From: Roseobacter denitrificans OCh 114 | GTDB taxonomy: Bacteria > Pseudomonadota > Alphaproteobacteria > Rhodobacterales > Rhodobacteraceae | Reading direction: 5' to 3' | Assembly: GCF_000014045.1 (NCBI RefSeq) | Contig: NC_008209.1 | Location: forward strand, 1,883,001-1,947,000 | Length of the DNA: 64,000 bases | Part shown: positions 8,615 to 17,736 of the stretch, in pieces | Numbering within the stretch: position 1 is the first letter of the stretch | Layout: every line of letters starts with the position of its first letter | The notes under the pieces: generated by a model | What the model was told of the DNA's origin: nothing | The model's database searches: none | The model's input: the letters and a program-made list of their open reading frames with translations, nothing else | Position numbers and translations under genes: made by a program

Positions 8615-10210
8615 CTAAGCGTCCGTCAGCCAGCATTTGATCGGTGCCTTGTTGTTCATCAGCGGACCGTTCGGATCATCGACCCAACCGCCCACGTTGC
8701 TGGCAATAGCCCCGACGAAATCGTTGAACATCGGCAGGATCAGCCCGCCTTCGTCGCGCAGCATCATGGCCATTTCCGAATAGATGGCCTTGCGCTTGCC
8801 CTCGTCGATTTCGGCGCGGGCGGCCAGCAGTTTTTCGTCGAACTCCGGCACCTTGAAACGCGTGTCGTTCCAGTCCGCAGTCGACAGATAGGCCGTCGAA
8901 TACATCTGGTCCTGCACCGGGCGACCGCCCCAATAGGAGGCACAGAAGGGCTGCACATTCCAGACTTCGGACCAATAGCCGTCATTCGGCTCGCGCTTGA
9001 TTTCCAGTGGAATACCAGCGGCTTGCGCGGATTGCTGGAACAAGGCGGCAGCATCGACCGCACCGGGGAAGGCGCCATCGGCCGTGCGCAGGATGATGGG
9101 CGATCCGTCATGGCCGGATTTCTTGTAGTGCTCCGCTGCTTTGGCAATGTCATGCTCGCGTTGCGGGATCGTGTCATCAAACAGTGGATAGCTGGCATTG
9201 ATCGGGAAATCATTGCCGATGGAACCATAGCCGCGCAGGATCTTGTCGACCATCTCCTCGCGGTTGATGGCGTATTTCAGGGCAAGGCGCAGCTCGTTAC
9301 TGTCAAACGGGGCCGTGTCCACATGCATGATGAACACGTAGTGCCCGCGCCCTGACGTCGATTTCACGGTGAGATTGGGCGCACGGTCCAGAAGGGCCGC
9401 CACCTTGGGGTCCACGCGGTTGATCATATGTACCTGCCCCGACTGCAGGGCTGCGGTGCGCGCGGTTGCGTCGTTCAGCACCAGTTGCTCGGAAAATTCG
9501 GCAAAGCCACGGTTGTCCGCATCCCAATAATCATCGCGCCGCTTGAAACCGTGACGCACGCCGGGTTCGTCGAATTCGATGGTGTAGGGGCCGGTGCCGA
9601 TGCCCGCAGCGGGATTGTCCATGCCGCCACCGGGCTGGATCATCAGGTGGTAGTCGGCCATCAGGTAGGGCAAATCCGCATTGCCGGTGCTCAGATCAAC
9701 GATGAAGTTGTCGCCATCCACGGACATATCCTCGATGCCGCGCATGATGCCGAGGGCGCCCGACTGGCTGTCTTCGTTGGAGTGGCGCTGCATGGTCAGC
9801 ATCACATCTTCTGGGGTCATCTCCTTGCCGTTTGAGAACGGAATGCCCTTGCGGATTTTGAACACCCAGCGCTTGGCGTCAGATGAGCCTTCCACGCTTT
9901 CGGCCATGCGCATCTCAAGATTTCCGTCAGCGCCGACATCCACGAGCGTCTCGCCCCAGTGGCGCAGGTTGTAGAGCGGCACTTCCGAGGCGGTCAGGGC
10001 CGGATCCTGTGTGTTCGTGCTCTCGCCGCCCGAAGCGCCCAGTTTGATCGTGCCGCCGCGCACGGGGCCTGCTGCCTTTGCAGCGCTCGCAAGCATGGCA
10101 TTAGCGACCACGGCTGTGACACCAAGCGCTGCCGCGCGCCCCACGAATTCGCGGCGGGTCATCAACCCTTTGGTCACACGTGTACTAAGGTGCTTGAGTT
10201 CGTCGTTCAT
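8615..10210 (-). CDS. Peptide/nickel-type ABC transporter substrate-binding protein, Tat-exported
   Basis: This protein of about 531 residues is a family 5 extracellular solute-binding protein. The N-terminus has a twin-arginine motif TRREFVGRAAA followed by a hydrophobic stretch ending in an AKA cleavage site, so it should be folded in the cytoplasm and exported by Tat to the periplasm. I prefer ATG 10210 to ATG 10216 because GGGAG directly abuts the upstream ATG and is correctly spaced for the downstream one. The ligand is unknown. Family members bind di- and oligopeptides, opines, nickel or glycosides. Confidence 0.9.
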   Translation of the reverse strand: MNDELKHLSTRVTKGLMTRREFVGRAAALGVTAVVANAMLASAAKAAGPVRGGTIKLGASGGESTNTQDPALTASEVPLYNLRHWGETLVDVGADGNLEMRMAESVEGSSDAKRWVFKIRKGIPFSNGKEMTPEDVMLTMQRHSNEDSQSGALGIMRGIEDMSVDGDNFIVDLSTGNADLPYLMADYHLMIQPGGGMDNPAAGIGTGPYTIEFDEPGVRHGFKRRDDYWDADNRGFAEFSEQLVLNDATARTAALQSGQVHMINRVDPKVAALLDRAPNLTVKSTSGRGHYVFIMHVDTAPFDSNELRLALKYAINREEMVDKILRGYGSIGNDFPINASYPLFDDTIPQREHDIAKAAEHYKKSGHDGSPIILRTADGAFPGAVDAAALFQQSAQAAGIPLEIKREPNDGYWSEVWNVQPFCASYWGGRPVQDQMYSTAYLSTADWNDTRFKVPEFDEKLLAARAEIDEGKRKAIYSEMAMMLRDEGGLILPMFNDFVGAIASNVGGWVDDPNGPLMNNKAPIKCWLTDA

Positions 10211-10327
10211 CGTCATCTCCCGATTGTGACGCGCTTTGTGCGCTCATCTGTTATTTCTTGATGTCAGTAAGCATGCGCATTTCCTGCCATGCCGCAAGGC
10301 TTATTGCGTGAATTTCATTGCACCCAT

Positions 10328-12319
10328 CTAAATGTGGTCGCGCGGAATTTGGTCCGACACATCACGTGCATAGATGCATTCGTCGTTCTCATAGGCTTCG
10401 ATGCGTGCAGAGAGGAAAAACGTGTCGGCATCGCACCACATTTTGCTGTGCGTTTCCGTACGCAGGCGTATGTTGTCCCGTTCGATCTCCTCGGTCCAAT
10501 GGCAGGTACCGCTGGCCGACAGGGGATCATCCGGGTGAATATCCCAGCGTTCGCGCGCAACCGAACCCGCGATCAGGCCATGTTCAATATCGCGCAGCTT
10601 GCCGAAGTCATCCTCGATGACAAGCGATACGATACCTGTGGTCATGTCCGTTTCGCGGCGTCGCAGGCTGTTGGCCTCGCGCAGGGTTTCGACCTGCCAG
10701 GGTTCAGCGGCGGTCGGCGGTCCGAACTGGCATTCGTCGCGCCGCGCGGTGCGGCGCACGGGCAGGTTCATTGTCCCGCTGTGCAGCGTGATCCGGGCCG
10801 CCTGCGGTGCGGGCCAGATCAGCGGCCAGTAGTTTGTCGACACGGACACCCGCAGTTTGTGACCCTTGGGCAGCCGGTAGGCGATATGATCGAGGTGGAA
10901 AACCACACGGACCGGTTCCCCCGGCGTCAGATGGCTGGGGTTGGCATGCCCGTCGCGGTGGCTCAGGTTCATCACGCCATATGTGATGCGCGTCGTCGCA
11001 CCATCGGGATGCACGTGATTGAGCCGCACGGCGATCTGCGTCTGTGGCTGGTCAGAACTCAGCCGCAAGGTGATGCGCGGCGCGCCGAAGATATCCGTGT
11101 CATCCTCCGCCGGGGCGCTGTCAAACGTGGTGGAATGCGTATCATCGCGCCGCTGATCACCCGGCATTTCCGGCCCCAGCCAGATCGCGCAATATTCACC
11201 GGATTCCGCACCGCAATCCTGTGGCGATGAGACCTCTGCCCGCAAGGCACCGGCCCCATCCGACAGCCCGTTGTTCGTCAGATGCAGGGAGCGATGGGGG
11301 ATATGGGTTGTCGCGCCATATTCCTCCGCCACCCAGCGGCCCGGGCGTTCGGTATACCAGCGCTGCGGGCGCGCGCCGTCCATGATGTAGGCGCGGTAGT
11401 CAGGGTCCTGCGTCACTCCGGTGTCGATATCCTTGAGCCAGTGATCCCACCAGCGCAGCGCCTCCTGCAGAAAACCGATGCGCGGTTCGGGCACGGCGAA
11501 ATGGGGGTATTTATGCACCCATGGCCCGACAATGCCCTTGGCGCCGGGCAGTCCTTCGACCAGTTGGGGCACCGCGTTTTTATAGGCATCCCCCCAGCCG
11601 CCGATGGCAAGTACCTTGGCCTTGATGGCGCTGTAGTCCTCGCAGACCGAGCCGTGTTGCCAATAGGTATCGCGCCTTTGGTGACGCAGCCAGACCGCAG
11701 GCAAAAATGGTTCGTTTTCAAGGCGTTCCAGCCACATGGCGCGCCAGTCCGGGCGCAGGGCAGGGTCGGGCGCGCGGCTGGAATAGGCCCACATGGTCGA
11801 CCCCCAGCCGAGGTTTTCATTCAGCAGGCAGCCGCCCTTGTAATGGATGTCATCCGCATAGCGGTCCACGGTCGAACACAGTGTGATGACCGCTTTGAGC
11901 GGGGCAGGGTCAAGGGCCGCAACCTGCAGGCTGTTGAACCCGCCCCAGCTGATCCCCATCATCCCGACGCGCCCGTTGCACCAGTCCTTGGCGGCGATCT
12001 GGTTGATGACTTCGACCGCATCGGCCAGTTCCTGCGGGGTGTATTCGTCCTGCATCAGCCCTTCGCTGTCGCCGTTGCCACGTATGTCCACACGCAGGCA
12101 GGCGTAGCCGCGCGCCGCGAACCACGGGTGTGTCAGCGCGTCGCGCGCGCAGGTGCCGTCGCGCTTGCGATAGGGCAGATATTCGAGGATCACCGGCACA
12201 GGATCTGACCCTGCATCCTTGGGTTTCCACAATCGCGCAGAGAGCCTGCATCCGTCTGAAAGCGTGATGCCGAAATCTGCGTCTTCTTCGATGTCGCGTA
12301 AGGAGGTGTCGTCAGCCAT
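10328..12319 (-). CDS. CocE/NonD family hydrolase (X-Pro dipeptidyl-peptidase-like)
   Basis: This 663-residue alpha/beta hydrolase has the nucleophile elbow GISWGG at roughly residues 120-126 and a C-terminal jelly-roll (X-Pro peptidase C domain) in the last third. Family members are serine hydrolases that cut acyl-peptide, amide or ester bonds; CocE itself is a cocaine esterase. No signal peptide is visible, so it should be cytoplasmic. It lies 117 bases upstream of the ABC-importer binding protein on the same strand, which suggests it hydrolyses the imported substrate. The C-terminus runs on past the jelly-roll for an extra 100 or so residues rich in charged segments, longer than many family members. 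Confidence 0.85.
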   Translation of the reverse strand: MADDTSLRDIEEDADFGITLSDGCRLSARLWKPKDAGSDPVPVILEYLPYRKRDGTCARDALTHPWFAARGYACLRVDIRGNGDSEGLMQDEYTPQELADAVEVINQIAAKDWCNGRVGMMGISWGGFNSLQVAALDPAPLKAVITLCSTVDRYADDIHYKGGCLLNENLGWGSTMWAYSSRAPDPALRPDWRAMWLERLENEPFLPAVWLRHQRRDTYWQHGSVCEDYSAIKAKVLAIGGWGDAYKNAVPQLVEGLPGAKGIVGPWVHKYPHFAVPEPRIGFLQEALRWWDHWLKDIDTGVTQDPDYRAYIMDGARPQRWYTERPGRWVAEEYGATTHIPHRSLHLTNNGLSDGAGALRAEVSSPQDCGAESGEYCAIWLGPEMPGDQRRDDTHSTTFDSAPAEDDTDIFGAPRITLRLSSDQPQTQIAVRLNHVHPDGATTRITYGVMNLSHRDGHANPSHLTPGEPVRVVFHLDHIAYRLPKGHKLRVSVSTNYWPLIWPAPQAARITLHSGTMNLPVRRTARRDECQFGPPTAAEPWQVETLREANSLRRRETDMTTGIVSLVIEDDFGKLRDIEHGLIAGSVARERWDIHPDDPLSASGTCHWTEEIERDNIRLRTETHSKMWCDADTFFLSARIEAYENDECIYARDVSDQIPRDHI

Positions 12320-12372
12320 GCGCTAACGGTTGCCGCCTTGCGCCCTGTTGTCAAGCAGTCGGTGTGGCCTTG

Positions 12373-13485
12373 TCACACCTTCAGCGCGATGACGAGGTCC
12401 ATCACATTTGTGCCCGTCGGCCCCGTGCGCAACAACGCCCCGCGCGCGTCCAGCCATGTCCCTGCATCGGCGCGGTCAAGCGCGTCCTGCCCGCTGGCAT
12501 CCCATGTTTCGCCATCGACAATGGCCCCGGCGGCATCGGTCGGCCCGTCCGTGCCATCGGTGCCTGCAACCAGCACCTCAATCCCCGACTGGCCCGCGAT
12601 TTCACGCGCGATCAACAGGGCGAGCGCCTGATTGCGCCCGCCGCGTCCCGGCTGCGGCGGCAGGATCACGGTGGGCTCACCACCCCGGATGTGCACGCCC
12701 GCAGGCCCGGACACAAATGCGCGGCCGAGACGGGGCCCGAGCGTTTTGATGTCGTGATAAAGGCTCTCTTCGTTCGACCTGACCGGCAGGCCCTGATCCG
12801 TGGCCTTTTGCGCGACGGCCTGTCTGGCGATGGCGTTGCTGGCGACGATCTGCGCGGTGAAGGAAAAGGGCGGATCCTCCGGCGCATCTGCAATCCCCGA
12901 TCCGATGACGCAGAGCAAATCGCCTTCCACATCCGAAATCGCGAGGCTCGTCACCTGCGCGCCGCTGAAGTTGGACAAAAGCTTGCCCCCCTTTACCCGG
13001 CTGAGGGTTTTGCGCACCCTGTTCATCGCGTGAATATCCTCGCCAGAGCCGAGCATTTCGGTCGTTTTCGTCTTAAGCCCGGCCAGATCCAGCCCCTCGA
13101 CCGGGGCTTCGGCAAGGGCAGAGGCGCCACCGGACACCAGCATCAGCAGATGGCTGCCAGCCGCCATGCGCGACACCACATCCAGCATGCGCGCCCCGGC
13201 CCGCAGCGAGCTTTGATCCAGTACCGGGTGCGCCGCCTCGATGATTTCCGCATGCGCGGGGGCACCGTCCGCGTGGCCATGTTTCGTGACAATCAGGACA
13301 GGGGCGTTGGGGAATTTCTCATGCGCCGCAATCGCCATGGCCGTGGCGGCCTTGCCCACGGCGATGATCTGATCGGGGGGATCGGTCACGGCATCCGTTG
13401 ACAGCGCATGCTGCACAGCGCTGTCACCCCGCACCGCCATGACGCCAGCCTCAAACAGGGATACCAATGTGTTTTGATGTGTCAT
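12373..13485 (-). CDS. Glycerate 2-kinase (MOFRL/DUF4147 family)
   Basis: This 370-residue protein matches the type II glycerate kinase family, which phosphorylates D-glycerate to 2-phosphoglycerate with ATP. The N-terminal DUF4147 domain shows IIAVGKAATAMA and LLMLVSGGASALAEAP; the C-terminal MOFRL domain shows an AGTDGTDGPTDAAGA segment. At 370 residues it is shorter than the usual 410-430. It lies 53 bases upstream of the hydrolase gene and could be the first gene of that unit. Its metabolic partner (glyoxylate, serine or tartronate route) is not in the window. Confidence 0.88.
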   Translation of the reverse strand: MTHQNTLVSLFEAGVMAVRGDSAVQHALSTDAVTDPPDQIIAVGKAATAMAIAAHEKFPNAPVLIVTKHGHADGAPAHAEIIEAAHPVLDQSSLRAGARMLDVVSRMAAGSHLLMLVSGGASALAEAPVEGLDLAGLKTKTTEMLGSGEDIHAMNRVRKTLSRVKGGKLLSNFSGAQVTSLAISDVEGDLLCVIGSGIADAPEDPPFSFTAQIVASNAIARQAVAQKATDQGLPVRSNEESLYHDIKTLGPRLGRAFVSGPAGVHIRGGEPTVILPPQPGRGGRNQALALLIAREIAGQSGIEVLVAGTDGTDGPTDAAGAIVDGETWDASGQDALDRADAGTWLDARGALLRTGPTGTNVMDLVIALKV

Positions 13486-13515
13486 GCGATGTTGTGCGCC
13501 ATTGAAAGGAAAAGG

Positions 13516-13962
13516 TCAGCCATCGGCTGTATCAAGCCAGAGCGTAACAGGCCCATCGTTGCAAAGCGATACCTGCATGTCTGCGCCGAACTGGCCGGTC
13601 TGCACGGGAATGTCCAGCGCGCGCAGATCCTGCGCGAATTGCTCGTACAGCGCTTGCGCCTCTGCGGGTTTGCCGGCACCGGAAAAACCGGGGCGATTGC
13701 CACGCGAGGTGTCGGCGGCCAGCGTGAACTGGCTGACCACGAGGGCGGCACCGCCGGTTTGTGCAAGGTTCAGATTCATTTTCCCGGCGTCATCCTTGAA
13801 CACGCGCAACCGTGATATCTTGGCGGCCAGTCGCGCGCTTGTGTCCTTCGTGTCACCGGGCATGGCACAGATGAAGATCAGCAGCCCATGGTCAATCGCG
13901 CCGATCGTATTCCCATCGACCGCGACCGATGCTGAACTCACGCGTTGCAGCAGCGCCCTCAT
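13516..13962 (-). CDS. dtd: D-aminoacyl-tRNA deacylase
   Basis: This 148-residue protein matches Dtd in length and motifs. It removes D-amino acids, and glycine mischarged on tRNA-Ala, from tRNAs. [17 protein letters not shown] forms one side of the active site and [10 protein letters not shown] near the C-terminus forms the Gly-cisPro region. The N-terminus [15 protein letters not shown] is the standard start. It lies between the glycerate kinase and the zinc-ribbon gene on the same strand. Confidence 0.95.
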
Positions 13963-14005
13963 CGCGTCACCCCCGCGCGGTGGTGTTTCGGTTTGACAGA
14001 TTGGA

Positions 14006-15112
14006 TCATTGGTTCATCGCGTAAAAATATCCCACGGCAGCGGCCATAGATAAACCGACGATTGCGGCCAGTGCAATCTTGATCGCTGAATAGGGCCGCT
14101 CGCCCTGCACTTTGCCTGTGCGCCCGTTCACCACAAAGCGATAGGTCTCGCCGCGGTATTTGTAGGCGGCAAGCCAGACCGGCAGGAGGATATGTTTGAA
14201 CGTGACATCGCGAATTTGCGTATCGACGCGGTGAATGCGTTGCCGATCACCGCCGATATCGAATTTGATGTCACGGCGGATCGTGGCGTCCATGATCGCG
14301 CGCGCCTCCACAAAGCCTTGCTCCAGCGTGACGGCGTATCCTTCGGCGCGGAAGCCTGCGAGGTATTCGGGCGTATAGGGTTCAAGCGCGGCAAGATCCC
14401 AGGGGGCCAGACCATCGGTGAACCTTTTGGGAAGGCTTTTTGATGCCAGCACCAGAACATCATCAAAGAACCGCGCAACCTGCCCGCGCGCGGCGCGCCA
14501 TCGCACCTTGGCCACCCGCACGGTTGTTGGTTTGCCGTCGCGCATCACCTGACGGGTCTGATAGTAGACCGTGCCCCGCTCGCCGCTATAGCGCGACGTG
14601 GTGTCCGCATCATAGGTCCAGTAGGGCACATAGATGCCATCCATCTTGCGCCCCTTGCGCGCGTAATCCTGCAGCCCGTTTGGCGCGAACCAAAGCGAGC
14701 CCAGCCAGTCGTTCATCGCGTCATGGGCGGTGCGCTCGTCCAGTGCGAAAGGCAACACCGCCCGGGGTTTGATGTGGCGGTGGGTGCCGGTGTCGGTAAC
14801 AACGGGCGTTGCACAGAACGGGCATTCCTTGGCGTGGACATTGGGGTCAAAGGCGACTTCGGCGGCGCAATTGGGGCAGGAGGAGACGCGCGTCTCTTCC
14901 ATCTCGGGGGCCGGCAGATCGCCCTTCAGGGCCGTGTTGAAATCAAGCTCGCGGATTTTCGCCGCCGCCCATGGCCCCTGATCGAGGCTTTCCATATGTC
15001 CGCAATGCGCACAGATCATCTGCCCCTGTGCCGGGTCAAACCGCAGGTCTGCGCCGCAGGTGTCGCAGGGAAAATGATGCTCTGCCTGCTGGATTTGCGC
15101 CTCTGTGCTCAT
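14006..15112 (-). CDS. Double zinc-ribbon protein with C-terminal membrane anchor (YdjG-like)
   Basis: This 368-residue protein has two N-terminal zinc ribbons. The first uses CDTCG and CAHCG (about residues 15-38), the second CPNC and CPFC (about residues 70-95). A long soluble middle follows, and a single transmembrane helix occupies the last 25 residues. Such proteins are often named as primosomal protein N' by mistake; no helicase motif is present. The layout resembles Bacillus YdjG, which is part of a membrane-stress complex with an SPFH protein, and here an SPFH gene lies two genes upstream. The start MSTEAQ at 15112 overlaps the preceding gene by four bases. Confidence 0.75.
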
Positions 15113-15534
15113 AACATACCGTGGAGGGATCGAGGTGTGATCCGGCGCAGCGCCCCGTCCATCAGCGCCATGTGCCGCCAGAGGTTGAAGAGTGCGTGCA
15201 GGGCCGTGGCTGCGACCAGAGCAACCAGCAGCGCATGCGTGTCGGGGCCGGGTAAATGCGCCCCAAAGCTCAGCGCCAGCGTGCTGAGGGATGTCCAGAC
15301 CAGCAGAAGATACATGGCGCGATTGAGCCATGGGTGCGCCTGTCGAAACGGCCCGGTCAGTTTCGGACCCGGCCCATTCATCAGGCCAAACGCAAGGGCC
15401 AGCGCGCCCATGGCCAGACCGCTCAGCCCGAAGGCGGCGGTGAATAGTGCGGTTTCGCGCCCCGATGTCAGAACCAGTAGGAGCAGAACCAGCACCAGCC
15501 AGTGTAACAGGATGGTGGCGCGGCGCCGGGTCAT
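15109..15534 (-). CDS. Cytochrome b561-like membrane protein
   Basis: This 141-residue protein has four predicted membrane helices. The first carries LLHWLVLVLLLL, where the histidine matches a heme ligand of the cytochrome b561/b_N family, and later His residues are in AHPWLNRAMY and HALFNLWRHMAL. The C-terminal GALRRITP also fits that family. It may move electrons across the membrane, but heme binding is inferred. It is translationally coupled to the zinc-ribbon gene. Confidence 0.65.
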   Translation of the reverse strand: MTRRRATILLHWLVLVLLLLVLTSGRETALFTAAFGLSGLAMGALALAFGLMNGPGPKLTGPFRQAHPWLNRAMYLLLVWTSLSTLALSFGAHLPGPDTHALLVALVAATALHALFNLWRHMALMDGALRRITPRSLHGML

Positions 15535-15621
15535 GACACGCGCGCTTTCGTCGGTTTCTGGCGCGTGATCGGGTTCAGCGGTGACGGCGCGGCATATGGT
15601 TTCTGACGGTCTCTCAAGGGT

Positions 15622-16758
15622 TTATCCCGCGTTCGGCAGGGGCGGGGGAGGCGGCAGGACGGTGAAAAGCTGTGCGAGTTCCGTGACGTCCTCGGCGGCC
15701 ATCCAGCCGTCCTGACCGGGCGTCCAGACGAGGGTCTGACGCGTCAGCGCCCCTTCGCTCACCATGCGGCCCATCTTGGCCTTTGAAAAGGGGCCCTTGG
15801 TCTGACCCTGCTCTGCGATGTGCCAGACATGTTCGACCGGGGGCAGGGCGGGAGGGGCCATGTGCCGCGCCGCAGCAGCCGGTGCCGCCTCGGCCCGCGC
15901 GCCCCAGGGGCCTGCCTGTTGCGCGGCGGCCTGCCCGATCTGCATGCCCAGACCGGCACCCAGACCGGTCTGCAGGGCAGCCGCCCCGCCGCCATCGCGG
16001 CCCAAGGCTTCAGCGGCCTGAAACTGCATGTATTCGTTGAGGTTCCCGATCACACCCATCGACGAGCGCTTGTCCATGACCTGTTCCACCGACGGCGGCA
16101 GCGAGATGTTTTCGATGTAAAGCTCCGGCATGGTCAGCCCGTATTCGGTCAACTGGCCGCTGATTTCCTTGCCCACCAGCTGACCCAGTTCACGCGTGTT
16201 GGCGGCCATGTCCATGACCGGGATGCCTGCGCGCGCGAGCGTGCGCGAAAATTCCTGCACGATGATGTTGCGGATCTGAAAGCTGATCTCATCCATGGTG
16301 AATTCGCCATCGGTCCCAACGATTTCGACAAGGAATTTGGCCGGGTCACTCACCTTGATCGTATAGGTGCCAAAGGCGCGCAGCCGGACCGGGCCGAATT
16401 CCGGATCGCGGCAGATCACGGGGTTCTTGGTGCCCCATTTGAGATCGCTGAACCGGGTCGTGTTGACAAAATACACCTCGGATTTGAACGGGCTGCGAAA
16501 GCCGTGGTTCCAGTGTTGCAGCGTCGTCATCACCGGCATGTTGTTGGTTTCAAGCATATAAAGCCCCGGCGTAAAGACATCCGCCAGTTGCCCCTCATGC
16601 ACAAACACGGCCGCCTGACCCTCGCGCACGGTCAGTTTCGCACCATATTTGATCTCATGCCCTTCCCGTTCGAAACGCCACACCATGGTGTCACGGGTGT
16701 TGTCCGTCCAATGGATGACGTCGATGAATTCGCCGGAGAGAAAATCAAATATACCCAT
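15622..16758 (-). CDS. SPFH-domain protein with C-terminal GYF_2 domain (YdjI-like)
   Basis: This 378-residue protein begins with the SPFH/virion-core-like domain (about residues 20-240; IEYG-type start, GMGVIGN region). A low-complexity Ala/Gly/Pro linker follows, then a GYF_2-type module from HVWHIAEQGQTKGPF to the end (about residues 308-368), finishing in a proline run. Bacillus YdjI has the same N-terminal domain and is recruited to stressed membranes. AAAGGA lies just before ATG 16758. It sits between the cytochrome b561-like gene and the DUF2927 lipoprotein. Confidence 0.85.
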   Translation of the reverse strand: MGIFDFLSGEFIDVIHWTDNTRDTMVWRFEREGHEIKYGAKLTVREGQAAVFVHEGQLADVFTPGLYMLETNNMPVMTTLQHWNHGFRSPFKSEVYFVNTTRFSDLKWGTKNPVICRDPEFGPVRLRAFGTYTIKVSDPAKFLVEIVGTDGEFTMDEISFQIRNIIVQEFSRTLARAGIPVMDMAANTRELGQLVGKEISGQLTEYGLTMPELYIENISLPPSVEQVMDKRSSMGVIGNLNEYMQFQAAEALGRDGGGAAALQTGLGAGLGMQIGQAAAQQAGPWGARAEAAPAAAARHMAPPALPPVEHVWHIAEQGQTKGPFSKAKMGRMVSEGALTRQTLVWTPGQDGWMAAEDVTELAQLFTVLPPPPPLPNAG

Positions 16759-16785
16759 ATGTCTCGGTCCTTTGGTCTGTAAGCC

Positions 16786-17730
16786 CTACAAGGGGCCGGA
16801 ATTGGTCAATTCACGTGCGATGATCCGTGTGATCGGCGCGGCTTCGGCGGCGCTCATGCCGGTTTTGAGGCGCGGATCGTAGAGCATTTTCAGCAACAGC
16901 TCATCATGCGCGGTCAAAAGCGCGAATTCATCGTCATCGTTGAAGATCGAAGGGCGCGCATCGCGGCTGTCATTGGCCAGCCCAAGCCCCTGCGCAAGCT
17001 CTTCGTGGATGCAGCTCAGGCGCAAAAGGTCCGGGTTTTCGGCCCGGATCACGGCCACGGCGGCGGTATAGGTGTTGGCATCCGCGCCCGAGGCATAGGC
17101 GGCCACCGCGCAATAGGTGTCGCGGCCAAGGTCGCGCAAGGGGTCAAGGCTCCGGGCGGTGATGCCACTGATGCGCGCGGCAGCCGTGTTCAGGGCCGCG
17201 TCACGATCATCTTCGCCGGCAACGATCACAATGAAATTGCTCGGGCCGAGTGTGTTGACCGGATGAGCTGTGATGCGCCCCAGCCGGCGGGCATAGTCAC
17301 GGATGCGCGCATCCTCCGCCTTGCGCACGGAGGGCGGCACGCCTGCGCCGAAAATCGTATCAATGCGCACCGGACCTTCCCATCTGCGCAGCGGGCTTTC
17401 CCCGCCACGCCCCTGCAAGGCACTGGCATATTCGTTGTAAAACACGATGTCTTCAAAGTTGCGCGCCAACATATCCGGGGTAAAGGGCGTGTCCGGCCCA
17501 CCGCCATCCTCACGCAGCAATCCCTGCCTGAGTTGCGCCGCCTGTACCTGCACGAAATAACTGCGCAGCGCGGCACTTTTTTCCGAGGTTGGCTGGATCG
17601 CAGGCTGGCCCAGACCTGCCGGGCGCGCCTTGGGGGTGGCGCTGGACCTGAGCGGCATATCACAAGCTGCAACGGCAAGGAGCGCGGCCAAAGCCACGCC
17701 CCAGCGCAGTATGAGATTTGCCTGTCGCAT
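16786..17730 (-). CDS. DUF2927 lipoprotein
   Basis: This 314-residue protein has a lipoprotein signal with the lipobox ending at Cys23 (AVAAC), so it should be lipid-anchored. The rest matches the DUF2927 family, including the sequence SCIHEELAQGLGLANDS, which looks like a degenerate metalloprotease HExxx segment. The biochemical role is unknown. It lies six bases after telA, so the two are cotranscribed. Confidence 0.8.
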   Translation of the reverse strand: MRQANLILRWGVALAALLAVAACDMPLRSSATPKARPAGLGQPAIQPTSEKSAALRSYFVQVQAAQLRQGLLREDGGGPDTPFTPDMLARNFEDIVFYNEYASALQGRGGESPLRRWEGPVRIDTIFGAGVPPSVRKAEDARIRDYARRLGRITAHPVNTLGPSNFIVIVAGEDDRDAALNTAAARISGITARSLDPLRDLGRDTYCAVAAYASGADANTYTAAVAVIRAENPDLLRLSCIHEELAQGLGLANDSRDARPSIFNDDDEFALLTAHDELLLKMLYDPRLKTGMSAAEAAPITRIIARELTNSGPL

Positions 17731-17736
17731 GCAGCC

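Noticed and set aside
14006..15112. Primosomal protein N'/helicase naming of the zinc-ribbon gene
   Set aside because: No Walker motifs or helicase domains; only zinc ribbons and one membrane helix.
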